Assembly: GCA_023415515.1 (NCBI GenBank)
Contig: JAEZKH010000412.1
Location: 1-39,310 of the forward strand
DNA: 39,310 nucleotides
Source: Actinomycetes bacterium
Lineage (GTDB): Bacteria; Actinomycetota; Actinomycetes; Mycobacteriales; Mycobacteriaceae
Direction of reading: 5' to 3'
Below are positions 1-7,492 of this stretch, piece by piece (position 1 is the first letter of the stretch; each line of letters begins with the position of its first letter). A program made the translations under genes and the position numbers. The notes beneath the pieces are model-generated. The model did no database searches. It was not told where the DNA came from and was given only the letters and a program-made list of their open reading frames with translations.

Positions 1-216
1 GATCTGGATCGTGACGACGCTCGGGCTGACCCGCTCGACCACGTCCGCGAAGCCCGACGCCGACAGCGGGGCCGAGGGTGGCGGATTCGTCGGTGCGGTG
101 GTCGCGGTGGTTGGAGCGGAGGTCGCGGAGGTCTGGGTGTTTTGCTGCGTCGTCGTCCCACACGCCGCCAGCACCAGTGCTGCGATCCCTACCGCGGCGA
201 TCCATGCCCGCCTCAC
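1..216 (-). CDS. HtrA/trypsin-like serine protease lipoprotein, N-terminal part only
   Basis: The reverse strand is open from a GTG at 214-216 to the window edge, giving 72 codons; an in-frame TAG lies just upstream at 226-228. The protein starts with a short basic and hydrophobic signal (VRRAWIAAVGIAALVLAAC) ending in an LAAC lipobox, so it is probably a lipoprotein. A Thr/Ser/Pro/Ala-rich linker of about 35 residues follows. The visible end, FADVVERVSPSVVTIQI, matches the start of the trypsin-like domain of HtrA/DegP/PepD proteases ('VVERVSPSVVTI'). The catalytic triad and any PDZ domain lie outside the window, so activity cannot be judged. The assignment rests on the lipobox plus this short domain start. 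It is probably a cell-envelope protease or chaperone. Confidence 0.6.
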   Translation of the reverse strand, partial: MRRAWIAAVGIAALVLAACGTTTQQNTQTSATSAPTTATTAPTNPPPSAPLSASGFADVVERVSPSVVTIQI

Positions 217-423
217 CCCGGCGGACTACCCGCGTCCGCGCGGACCCAACCGTGTGGAGGGACCAGCGAAGTGCCCACCGGTCGAATTCACCCGAAGCGA
301 TGTCCTCAGCGTGCAGGTCCGAGAGACCCGCTGGAGTCCGGGCGACCAGCCGCGCGGGTACCCCGGCGAGCGCGTCGCCCGGTAGTAATTACCGAGCGAA
401 GGACTATGTGCCGTAGGCCATCG

Positions 424-1659
424 TTATCGGCGACCAACACGTTGTGCAGGGGTGAACCGCACCGGCATCGAATGAATGCCGTTTATAAACATCGATTGCA
501 TGCGCTGGACCGGCCCGGCCAACTCCATGTTCTTCATCCGGGCGAGTACCTCCGACAACAACGCCGAGGCCTCGACCCGGGCCAGGTTCGCGCCGAGACA
601 GAAATGAGTGCCGCCGCCGCCGAATGCAACATGCGGGTTCGGCGTACGGGTGATGCAGAACGTGTCTGGATCGGGGAACTTCGTATCGTCTCGATTGGCC
701 GACGGATAGAACATCGCCACCCGCCCGCCTTCCTCGACCGGAATACCGCGTATTTCGGTGTCTTTCGTCGCCGTACGCAGAAACCACATCACCGGACTGA
801 TGTAGCGCAGTATCTCCTCGACTGCCGTTGACATCATCGACGGGTCGGTCTCCAGCTTCGCCAGCTCTGCTGGGTTTTCCATCAGGGCAAGCATTCCCCC
901 GGCCACGAGGTTGCGGGTGGTGTCGCCACCAGCATTGAGCAGGAGGATGAAGAAAAAGTTGAATTCCATGTCGGTAAGACGCCGCCCGTCAATCTCGGCA
1001 TGCAGCAGTGAGGTGGCGATGTCGTCGCCGGGCTCGACGCGTTTACGGGCGGCAAGTTCGGCGGCGTAGGCGAAAATCTGCATCCCCGCTTCCGCGATGC
1101 GGGCATCCTGAACCTGGCCGGCGTTGGTGATCTCAGTGAGCTCGTAGAGCCGGAATCCGTCTTCGAGCGGAATCCCAAGCATCTCTGAAATCACGTAGGA
1201 CGGGAGCGCCCCAGCGACCTGCTGGACAAAGTCGCACTCACCTTGCTCGATCACATTGTCGACCAGATCGCGCGCCATCTCGGTTATCCGTTCGTTGAGG
1301 CTTGCGACCTGCCGCGGCGTGAAACCCTTGTTAACGAGCTTGCGCAATGCGGTGTGCCGGGGCGGGTCCATGGTGAGCATCATGACGCCGCGCATGTCTG
1401 CCGGAGATTCGGGACCAGGCGCTTCGAAGTACACGCCATCGGTTTCTGACGACCACGTAGCGCTGTCCCGGGACACGGCCACAACCTCGTCATAACCGGT
1501 AAGGGCGAGGAACCCAGGGCCGTCTTGGAACGGATGCCAGGCGACCGGCGCACGCTCGCGGAGTTTCCGGAATGCGTCCAAGGGCGGACCGGTCCGGTAA
1601 GAATCCGGATCGGTCAGATCGATGCCGCCGATGCTGATTGCGTCCTCAATCACACCCAC
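424..1659 (-). CDS. Cytochrome P450
   Basis: This 411-aa protein is a complete soluble bacterial cytochrome P450, a haem monooxygenase that takes electrons from a ferredoxin and reductase. The I-helix reads AGGDTTRN (about 243-250). The K-helix ExxR is E282-R285. The haem loop is FGGGGTHFCLGANLAR (346-361) with Cys354 as thiolate ligand, and MDPPRHTALR (about 97-106) is the usual C-helix segment. The overall style resembles the actinobacterial CYP124/125/142 clade of sterol or methyl-branched-lipid oxidases, but I cannot fix the subfamily. An SD-like GGAGGT at 1659-1664 suits an alternative GTG at 1651-1653, which would remove two residues. No ferredoxin gene is adjacent. It lies beside the tRNA-Leu scar, so it may belong to the accessory region. 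Confidence 0.9.
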   Translation of the reverse strand: MGVIEDAISIGGIDLTDPDSYRTGPPLDAFRKLRERAPVAWHPFQDGPGFLALTGYDEVVAVSRDSATWSSETDGVYFEAPGPESPADMRGVMMLTMDPPRHTALRKLVNKGFTPRQVASLNERITEMARDLVDNVIEQGECDFVQQVAGALPSYVISEMLGIPLEDGFRLYELTEITNAGQVQDARIAEAGMQIFAYAAELAARKRVEPGDDIATSLLHAEIDGRRLTDMEFNFFFILLLNAGGDTTRNLVAGGMLALMENPAELAKLETDPSMMSTAVEEILRYISPVMWFLRTATKDTEIRGIPVEEGGRVAMFYPSANRDDTKFPDPDTFCITRTPNPHVAFGGGGTHFCLGANLARVEASALLSEVLARMKNMELAGPVQRMQSMFINGIHSMPVRFTPAQRVGRR

Positions 1660-1761
1660 CTCCGTGCAATACCTTGGGCCCCCACGGTGAGACGGTGCTA
1701 TCCGAAAAAACCATAACTCTCGGAACGAACTTGCAGGATCTATCCCGTAGATCGCAATGCG

Positions 1762-1950
1762 TCATGAATTAGCTACGGGCGCAGAACGTCGCCGGTCCGC
1801 GTAGACGTCGCGTACGAGAACAGACTCTCGGCGCAGATACGAGGAGCTGAAAGAGCCGTCTTCCAGCACAAACCCGGTGCCCCCAGTCGCGATCGTGGCC
1901 TGGAGCGTTGGCCATAGCGATTCCGTATACGAAGGAACCTCGATAGTCAC
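1762..1950 (-). pseudogene. Possible remnant of an Mrr-type restriction gene, N-terminal fragment
   Basis: A 62-codon frame starts at a GTG (1948-1950) with no clear SD. Its first 20 or so residues (MTIEVPSYTESLWPTLQATI) resemble the N-terminal winged-helix domain of Mrr-family restriction endonucleases, which I remember as 'P-x-Y-x-x-x-L-W/L-P-x-L-x-A'. The likeness stops where the frame crosses the 17-bp repeat at 1873-1889. What follows looks random, and no nuclease domain is present. I read it as the stump of a defence gene carried by an element that once used the neighbouring tRNA, fused to host DNA at the attachment core. The match is short and remembered, so this is tentative. Confidence 0.3.
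1873..1889. repeat. 17-bp copy of the tRNA-Leu 3' end (att-like)
   Basis: CCCGGTGCCCCCAGTCG is identical to 2093-2109, which covers the 3' acceptor end and part of the T arm of the tRNA-Leu gene. It lies 220 bp from the tRNA, on the tRNA's 3' side. A duplicated tRNA 3' end is the usual footprint of tyrosine-recombinase integration. Confidence 0.6.
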
Positions 1951-2092
1951 GGGTAAAGCATGTCAAAGCGCAGCGACAGTTAGCTACCGCGCCGACCTCG
2001 CCGCCGCGATTCCGCCGTCCGCCGCGACGACGCCGCGACAAGAAGCCCGCCAAGCCGACCCATCCGCATCGAAAACGCCTCACCGGTCGTTT

Positions 2093-2109
2093 CCCGGTGC
2101 CCCCAGTCG
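2093..2109. repeat. 17-bp tRNA 3'-end core, partner of the copy at 1873
   Basis: This is the second exact copy of CCCGGTGCCCCCAGTCG, overlapping the 3' end of tRNA-Leu. The 203 bp between the two copies contains no intact gene and no integrase, so the element has been lost or collapsed. Confidence 0.6.
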
Positions 2110-2171
2110 GACTCGAACCGACACTGGGCGGATTTTAAGTCCGCTGCCTCTGCCAATTGGGCTATGGGGGC
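2098..2171 (-). tRNA. tRNA-Leu (anticodon TAA)
   Basis: Read on the minus strand, a 74-nt cloverleaf folds fully. The acceptor stem GCCCCCA pairs with TGGGGGC, and the discriminator is A. A D arm contains GG. The anticodon stem GCGGA/TCCGC encloses the loop CTTAAAA (anticodon TAA), and the T arm is GTCGG-TTCGAGT-CCGAC. The variable loop is only five bases (CCAGT), whereas tRNA-Leu is normally class II with a long variable arm. I have the impression that this short form of Leu-TAA recurs in mycobacteria and relatives. The CCA tail is not encoded: ACC is followed by G. The 3' end is duplicated at 1873-1889, suggesting past use as an integration site. Confidence 0.9.
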
Positions 2172-2226
2172 TCCGCTGCCAGACCCTATTCCATCTCGAC
2201 GGAGCGCCCGATGTGGCTGAACCGCG

Positions 2227-2486
2227 TCAGGCCTCGACGTCCATCTCGACGAGCACCCGGCGCAGCAGCTTGCCGGTCGCGTTGCGCGGCAGCTCGTCGA
2301 CGAACACCACATCGCGGGGCACCTTGTGGCGGGCCAAGTTGTCCTTCACGAACTGCTTGATCGCCGCCGCATCATGTTCGGCACCCGGTTCTGAAACGAT
2401 GAAGGCGCGCAACCACTTTCCTCCGATGATCTGCTTGCTCCGGCCGTCGGTGTACCCGGCGAACGGTGCACCGTCGGGGACGAAAC
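2227..2486 (-). pseudogene. Truncated fadD (acyl-CoA synthetase) C-terminus
   Basis: About 86 codons match the C-terminus of the intact FadD at 8336-9988. The fragment keeps GAPFAGYTDGR, then jumps to LRAFIVSEPGAEHD and runs to the end through NATGKLLRRVLVE. Relative to the intact gene, about 63 residues are missing in frame, covering the 'SSGDMGHFDENG' and 'SGGENVFP' motifs. The N-terminal three quarters is absent; homology stops near 2486 where foreign sequence begins. By eye the shared DNA is roughly 90% identical, so it is an old paralogue copy and not a recent duplication. It cannot encode a functional enzyme. Confidence 0.85.
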
Positions 2487-2615
2487 CTGCGCGCCGCCTT
2501 CGGGAACCCCGGCGACACGGGACGACTAACCACACCACTACACGAAAGACACTACACAGCAACACAACTCGGCATCAGCCGAGCCCACGCCAACTACCAC
2601 GAAAATCGCGGCTAA
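2487..2615 (+). pseudogene. Tail of an unrecognised foreign reading frame
   Basis: Directly at the break in the fadD fragment, the plus strand reads 42 sense codons to a TAA (2613-2615). The peptide includes LHERHYTATQLGISRAHANY. It uses codons such as ACA, AGA and CAA that are rare in neighbouring genes. It has the look of the C-terminal tail of a mobile-element protein (a basic region with a helix-turn-helix-like ATQLGISRAHA), but I do not recognise the family. There is no start, and the rest of the gene is missing. It overlaps the stop of the next gene on the other strand. Confidence 0.3.
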
Positions 2616-3598
2616 AGCGATTCGCTGACGGGCGACTTGAGCCCGTAGAGCTCCGCGATGTTGGGCCCTGCGATCCGCGCGGCGACCTCCTCGCCCGCAA
2701 CGGCCACGAGCTCGCTCCAGGGCTCGGGGGTCGCCATGTCGCAAGGCAGGTCTGTGCCCATCAGGACGTTCTCGACGCCCACCTGATCGATCAGGAACCG
2801 GAGGGCCTTCCGATCATGCGTCAGGCAGTCGAACCGCACTCGTCCGAAGTAGTCGGCGGGGTCGCGCGGCGCACTCTCGTTGAATGATCTGACGGAACGT
2901 GCGTGGCGCAGCCGTCCATGTTGGAAAGGCACGTAGCCGCCGGAGTGCACGATTACGATGTTCAGGCCGGGGTGCCGGTCGAGCGTTCCCGACATGATCA
3001 GTCGCTCGATTGCGATCGTCGTCTCGAGCATGTTCCCGATCACGTTCGTCAGGTGGAAGCTGTCGAAACCGGGGTGGGGGTGCTGATAGGCGGGGTGGAG
3101 CATCACCGGAATCTCGAGCGCCTCCGCCTCGGCCCAGAACGGCTCGAAGAACGGGTCGTCCAGGAAACGGCTTCCGGTGCTCGTACCGATCTCGACGCCA
3201 ACGCATCCATCGGTGCGGGCATCTCGCAGCACGCTAGCGGCCCGTTCGGGCGCCTGCAGCGGGACGGTGGCCATCCAGTGGAGGTGGTCCGGCTGTGCGT
3301 CCGCCATCGCGCGAAGGCCGTCGTTGATCAGCTCGGCCAGAGCCGTCCCGGCATCCGGGTCGACGTCGTAGCAGAAGAAGGGGGGATCCACGGACATCAC
3401 CGCGGTGTCGAGCCCGTGTCGCCCGAGGTCCTCGACCTTCGCCTCCGCGTCGTAGAAGCGCGGCTGGAGCTCGTAGTCGCCCTCGGGGCCCCCCTTCAGC
3501 TGACGCTCGCCAACTACCTCGATCCCGAAGACGGGCTCGCGGTCATAGAACTCGACCACGGACTCGGGAACAGCATGGTTGTGGATATCGGCCCTCAC
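2612..3598 (-). CDS. Amidohydrolase family protein (ACMSD-like metal-dependent hydrolase/decarboxylase)
   Basis: This 328-aa protein belongs to the amidohydrolase-2 group that contains aminocarboxymuconate-semialdehyde decarboxylase and related aromatic-acid decarboxylases. Visible metal-site motifs are the N-terminal HxH (DIHNH, residues 4-8), MLHPAYQ, IVHSGGYVPFQHGRL, and a C-terminal MGTDLPCDMA with the catalytic Asp. I chose the GTG at 3596-3598 because a GGAGGAG lies nine bases upstream; an in-frame GTG at 3625 would add nine residues. The gene is divergent from a Dabb-domain gene and an ABC importer, which suggests it acts on an imported organic acid. The substrate cannot be read from sequence, and either C-C or C-N bond cleavage is possible. 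Confidence 0.75.
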   Translation of the reverse strand: MRADIHNHAVPESVVEFYDREPVFGIEVVGERQLKGGPEGDYELQPRFYDAEAKVEDLGRHGLDTAVMSVDPPFFCYDVDPDAGTALAELINDGLRAMADAQPDHLHWMATVPLQAPERAASVLRDARTDGCVGVEIGTSTGSRFLDDPFFEPFWAEAEALEIPVMLHPAYQHPHPGFDSFHLTNVIGNMLETTIAIERLIMSGTLDRHPGLNIVIVHSGGYVPFQHGRLRHARSVRSFNESAPRDPADYFGRVRFDCLTHDRKALRFLIDQVGVENVLMGTDLPCDMATPEPWSELVAVAGEEVAARIAGPNIAELYGLKSPVSESL

Positions 3599-3680
3599 TG
3601 CGGTGGCTCCTCCGGCTCGAATCACGTGACTACACTGCTCGCCTGCCTACTGACACGCGATTATATAGATTACAAAGATT

Positions 3681-4379
3681 ATGCTCCGACATTCAGTCCT
3701 CTGGATCCTTCGAAACCCGCTGGACGCTGAGTCGCGACTGGCGATGCTCCAGCGTCTCGCCTACCTCGGAACCGAGCCTCCGATGGTTCGCTCCGGCGAC
3801 TACGGGGCGGATCTGTTCGGTGGCAGCGAGCCGCTACACCGCGTGCCGCCCTGGGAGCGGACGCCCGTGTGGCGCCGTACGGGCGGCGATGGTCCGGCCT
3901 CCAATTTCGACCTTGCACTCCACCTCGACTTCGAGGACTGGGACGCTTTTCGCGCCTACGTGGCCGACCCCACCCATGAGGCGGCCTCCAAGGCCAACGA
4001 GGTCGCCGCGTTCGACGAGTTCACCGCACGCGTGGACTGGTATTACGACGGGGACATGCCGCCCACCCGGGCAGGACACGTCAAGCACACGGCGATGTTC
4101 GTCTGGAAGGACGAGGTCTCAGAGGACGAGCGAGCCGCGGCAATCGCCGCCGTCGAGAGCCTGACCAACGTTGATGGAGTCGAGCGCGCGCTCGTCGGTC
4201 ACAATGCCGGCAAGAACGCCACCGACTACGACTGGATCCTGGATCTCGAGCTGCCGGATCCCGACACCACCCAGGCCTTTCTCGACGGAAGCGCTTACCG
4301 AGAAGCGATGAACAACGTCGCTGCGGCGACGAAGTACGAGTGGACGGCTCGGCTGTCGCACGTGATGCACCGACCGTAG
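3681..4379 (+). CDS. Tandem stress-responsive alpha/beta-barrel (Dabb/EthD-like) protein
   Basis: This 232-aa protein has two ferredoxin-like halves. The N-terminal half begins MLRHSVLWI and the C-terminal half begins VKHTAMFVWKDEVSEDERAA (about residue 133). Both resemble the Dabb fold, in which a conserved His on the first strand and a hydrophobic groove bind small ligands. Such proteins often accompany catabolic genes, acting as small-molecule enzymes or as accessory proteins of unclear function. There is no good SD before ATG 3681. A TAGATT nine bases upstream could be a -10 for a nearly leaderless transcript. The 82-bp gap to the divergent amidohydrolase start holds TCACGTGA (3622-3629), an 8-bp palindrome and possible operator. 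Exact chemistry is unknown. Confidence 0.65.
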   Translation: MLRHSVLWILRNPLDAESRLAMLQRLAYLGTEPPMVRSGDYGADLFGGSEPLHRVPPWERTPVWRRTGGDGPASNFDLALHLDFEDWDAFRAYVADPTHEAASKANEVAAFDEFTARVDWYYDGDMPPTRAGHVKHTAMFVWKDEVSEDERAAAIAAVESLTNVDGVERALVGHNAGKNATDYDWILDLELPDPDTTQAFLDGSAYREAMNNVAAATKYEWTARLSHVMHRP

Positions 4380-4505
4380 GCTGCCGCAGTCCTCTCGCCG
4401 GCCCAAGAAATCGCAGCTACTCACCTGGTCGGAGCCGGCACCGGCAGCGAACTTCCGGAATTACACGACCGTTACGTACCAGAAACCTGAGAAACGCTGC
4501 CATTC

Positions 4506-4544
4506 CTATAATTTATGACACCAGTCGTTCTATAACTTATGACA
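4506..4544 (+). promoter_or_regulatory. Tandem operator-like repeats before the ABC importer
   Basis: CTATAATTTATGACA (4506-4520) and CTATAACTTATGACA (4530-4544) are 14/15 identical and start 24 bp apart. Each has a palindromic core ATAAnTTAT. The first overlaps a perfect TATAAT (4507-4512). They are strikingly AT-rich for this genome and end 37 bp before the likely start of the binding-protein gene. The layout suggests two sites for a dimeric repressor covering the promoter. No regulator gene is adjacent. Confidence 0.5.
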
Positions 4545-4581
4545 TCGGGCTCTGGTGCTCGGCGGCGGTGGGAGAAAAGTG

Positions 4582-5673
4582 GTGGCGAAGAGGGTGCGGG
4601 AAATCGGCAAGCTCGCGACGGTCGGCGTCCTGTCGGTAGTCACCTGCGTCGGTATCGCTGCTTGCAGTCCTGGCGGTGACAGCGGTGGCGATGGCAACAA
4701 GGGGACGATCAGGTTCGTCTTCGCGCCCGATCCCGCCTGGAACTGGATCGAGGACAACGGAATCCTCAAGGAGATGGAGGACAAGTCCGGGTATCACATC
4801 GAACGCTTCGAGACCGAGGACGAGTTCGCCAGTTTCGCAGGCGGCCATGCCGACATCGTCTCCACGGGCACCTACGAAACCCCTGTGCTGGAGAAGGAGA
4901 CCGGCGTCCAGACCGTAACGATCGGCAAATACAACCGCGCCCAGGACATCGTCGTGGTCAAGAACGGCAGCGGCTACAAGAGTTTCGGTGACCTTCCCAA
5001 GGGCTGCAAGGTCGGGGTCGAGTCGTTCGCGGGTTCCAGCCTCGTCTGGCAGGCGCTGGCCAACGACGTGGACAACCGCGAGCTTGCCGAGGGCTCGGAC
5101 GACCTCCAGATGGCGCTCACGGACTTCGAGGTTTCTCCCGACCTGGTCGTCAAGGGTGACCTCTGCGCTGGGGTGACGGCCATGACGACGTCGATCCCCT
5201 ATCTGATGAACGGCACCATCGACGTGATCTACGACGGTAAGACGGCCGCCCAGCTCTACGAGGAGAAGTACCAGCCGGGCCACATCGGTATGGATAGCAA
5301 CAACTTCGTCACCCTCCACAGCTGGTACAAGGACCACCCCGGCGAGGTCGCGTTCTTCCTCTCGGTGTGGCAGCGCGCCCTGGACGAATGGCAAGCGCAC
5401 CAGTCCGAGATCATCGACGCCAACCAGGAGGACTTCGGCTACCAGAACGACACCGAGAAGAAGTTCGTCAAGGACTACTACGCCAACACATACGACAACT
5501 TCCTCGATTCGGTTTATCTGACCCCGAAGTGGATCGAGCAGGAGCAGGGCGTGACAGACCTCCTGCGGGCCGCCGGGCTGGTGCCCCAGGACCAGCAAGA
5601 CTCGATTTACGTGTGCATCGATCCGAAGACCGGAAAGCAGACCTGCGAGATCCCTGATGTCGGTGACAACTGA
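4582..5673 (+). CDS. ABC importer substrate-binding lipoprotein (NitT/TauT type)
   Basis: This protein of about 363 aa has a lipoprotein signal ending in GIAAC (Cys28 from this start) and a Gly/Ser-rich linker. The body resembles NMT1/TauA-like periplasmic-binding proteins: it opens TIRFVFAPDPAWNWIEDNG and has FASFAGGHADIVSTGTYETP and FGDLPKGCKVGVESFAGSS. GTG 4582 was chosen because GGGAGA (4569-4574) sits seven bases upstream; GTG 4555 and GTG 4579 are in-frame alternatives. It is first in a run with two permeases and an ATPase, so it should capture the substrate at the membrane surface. This family binds nitrate, sulfonates, taurine, thiamine precursors or aromatic acids. The ligand here is not predictable. 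Confidence 0.85.
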   Translation: MAKRVREIGKLATVGVLSVVTCVGIAACSPGGDSGGDGNKGTIRFVFAPDPAWNWIEDNGILKEMEDKSGYHIERFETEDEFASFAGGHADIVSTGTYETPVLEKETGVQTVTIGKYNRAQDIVVVKNGSGYKSFGDLPKGCKVGVESFAGSSLVWQALANDVDNRELAEGSDDLQMALTDFEVSPDLVVKGDLCAGVTAMTTSIPYLMNGTIDVIYDGKTAAQLYEEKYQPGHIGMDSNNFVTLHSWYKDHPGEVAFFLSVWQRALDEWQAHQSEIIDANQEDFGYQNDTEKKFVKDYYANTYDNFLDSVYLTPKWIEQEQGVTDLLRAAGLVPQDQQDSIYVCIDPKTGKQTCEIPDVGDN

Positions 5674-5688
5674 GTTCCAGGCAACGCG

Positions 5689-6603
5689 GTGCCACTAGAA
5701 TCCGGCCCCGAAGAGCCAGGACCCGAATCGACTTTTGCGGTCGGCTCGAACGTAGAGCTGAGCACCGCGTCGGTGGACACGGGCAAGCGAGAGGCATCGA
5801 AGCGCCGCAGGGCCACTCTCTACTCGATCGTCGGTGCGCTTGCCCTGCTGGCCGCATGGGCGATTACCAGCCGGCTGACCGCGGGAGTGTTCGAGCTTCT
5901 TCCCCCGCCGTGGACGGTGGCCGATCGCATGTGGGGCCTCATTGTCGGCGACCCAACTCGCGGGGTAAAGGCCGGCACCGTTTTCATCAACTTCTGGGAA
6001 ACGCTGCGCAAGACGCTGCTCGGTTTCGTCGGTGCTGTGGTCGTGGGCGTCCCGATCGGCATTCTGATGGGCCGCTACGAGTACGCGAAGATGTACTTCT
6101 TCGACTTCGTCTACCTCGCGGCGAACATCCCGTTGATCGTGTACTCGATCCTGGCGGTCGTCCTCTTCGGCCTCGGCGACATCGGGCCCGCGGTCGTCGT
6201 CGGGCTCCTCGTCCTGCCGGACATCGCTCTCAACGTCGCAGCCGGCGTGGAGGGCGTCGACGGTCGTCTTCTCGCGATGAGCCGCGTCTATAAGCAGCCG
6301 ACGCTCGCGGCACTGCGGTACATCGTGGCACCGACGTTCCTCCCGTTCCTGTTCGCGGCGGTCAGGGCCTCGTTCGCAAGCTCATGGAAGCTCGCGGCGC
6401 TGGCCGAGACGTTCGGGGGGACATCCGGCGTTGGTGTTCAGATCCGAAAAGCGTTCCAGGGCTTTGCCGTTGCGGACATGCTCGCCTGGATGATGTTCTT
6501 CGTCATCTTCATCATCGTGATCGAGCGATTCGTGCTCATGCGGCTCGAGCGACGCGCGTTCCGCTACCGGCTACAGCGAGGTGAGGATGTTCTCCGCTAC
6601 TAG
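5689..6603 (+). CDS. ABC importer permease, first subunit
   Basis: This 304-aa integral membrane protein has a polar N-terminal tail of about 45 residues and six or so hydrophobic segments, typical of BPD-transport permeases of the SsuC/TauC/NrtB type. The segment ALAETFGGTSGVGVQIRKAF (about 226-246) is the cytoplasmic EAA-like loop that contacts the ATPase. It starts at a GTG 15 bases after the binding-protein gene, without a strong SD. Its end overlaps the start of the second permease, so the two are probably translationally coupled and form a heterodimeric channel. Most members of this family use a single permease gene, so two distinct ones is a mild oddity. Confidence 0.85.
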   Translation: MPLESGPEEPGPESTFAVGSNVELSTASVDTGKREASKRRRATLYSIVGALALLAAWAITSRLTAGVFELLPPPWTVADRMWGLIVGDPTRGVKAGTVFINFWETLRKTLLGFVGAVVVGVPIGILMGRYEYAKMYFFDFVYLAANIPLIVYSILAVVLFGLGDIGPAVVVGLLVLPDIALNVAAGVEGVDGRLLAMSRVYKQPTLAALRYIVAPTFLPFLFAAVRASFASSWKLAALAETFGGTSGVGVQIRKAFQGFAVADMLAWMMFFVIFIIVIERFVLMRLERRAFRYRLQRGEDVLRY

Positions 6604-7468
6604 ACCTCGACCGGTGACCGCGAGTGCACCTGCCAAGCTGAAGACCTTCCTCTTTCACCCGCGTGCGGCGCGATGGGCCGCCCGACTCACGCTCCTGCTG
6701 ATCTGGCAGCTCGTAGGTGACGTCAGCGCTCGTTTTCCCACTCCGGTCGGCACCTTCAACTTCATCGTGAGCGAGTTCAGGCGCCCATTTGTGGGCACCG
6801 AGGCGGGCCTGCTCAACAACGAGGTCGTCTGGAACGTCGTCATCACCCTCCAGCGCACCGCGATCGGGATGGTCTGGGTGATCCTGATCGGCATCCCGCT
6901 CGGCTATGCGATGGGGACCTGGTGGCGCGCGCAGGGCCTCTTCACCGACATCGTCATGGTCGGACTCGCCCTGCCCGCCTACATCTGGGCCCTGCTGGCG
7001 CTGATGTGGTTCGGCTTCGGCACCACCGCGCCCGTCTTCACCGTCGCGGTCTCCGCCACGCCGGCGCTCGTCGTCTACGTGATGCGAGGGACGCTCGCCA
7101 TACCGCGCGAGCTCAGGGACATGTCCGTGGCCTACGGCGTGGGATTCGTCGAACGCTTCCGCCGCCTCGTGCTGCCGTCGCTGGCCGGTTCGGTGATCGC
7201 CGGTCTGCGGCTCTCCATCCTCGCCGCCTGGGGCGTCGTACTGCTCGTGGAATGGTTCGGGCTCAGCGATGGAGCGGGATTCCGGTCGCGGAGCTGGTAC
7301 GACTCGGCCAACTTCGACGGCCTCATGGGCTGGGCTCTGATCATCATCGTGCTCATCATCGTCTTCGACCGCGGCGTGATCGAGAGGATCGATCGGCGTG
7401 TGCACCGGTGGCGCGACGGGATTGAGGGCTTCGGAGCGTCTTCTCGAGCAGGGAAATCAGAATCATGA
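6587..7468 (+). CDS. ABC importer permease, second subunit
   Basis: This protein of about 293 aa has six predicted membrane segments, such as TAIGMVWVILIGIPLGYAMG and TDIVMVGLALPAYIWALLAL. An EAA-like cytoplasmic loop follows PRELRDMSVAYGVGFVERFR, including VEWFGLSDGAGFRSRSW. ATG 6587 is preceded by GAGGTGAGG, which can serve as SD; GTG 6581 is in frame two codons upstream. The gene overlaps the previous permease by 17 bases. It is divergent from that permease in sequence, so the transporter is likely a heterodimer. It is followed 24 bases later by the ATPase gene. Confidence 0.85.
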   Translation: MFSATRPRPVTASAPAKLKTFLFHPRAARWAARLTLLLIWQLVGDVSARFPTPVGTFNFIVSEFRRPFVGTEAGLLNNEVVWNVVITLQRTAIGMVWVILIGIPLGYAMGTWWRAQGLFTDIVMVGLALPAYIWALLALMWFGFGTTAPVFTVAVSATPALVVYVMRGTLAIPRELRDMSVAYGVGFVERFRRLVLPSLAGSVIAGLRLSILAAWGVVLLVEWFGLSDGAGFRSRSWYDSANFDGLMGWALIIIVLIIVFDRGVIERIDRRVHRWRDGIEGFGASSRAGKSES

Positions 7469-7492
7469 AAGCGACCGCGAGGAGGCACTGAC

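Noticed and set aside
380..394. Inverted repeat CGGTA-GTAAT-TACCG downstream of the P450 gene
   Set aside because: Arms of five bases are too short to call a terminator or an operator.
1980..2312. Minus-strand ORF of 110 codons across the tRNA
   Set aside because: It runs through the tRNA-Leu gene and an out-of-frame fadD fragment, so it is not a gene.
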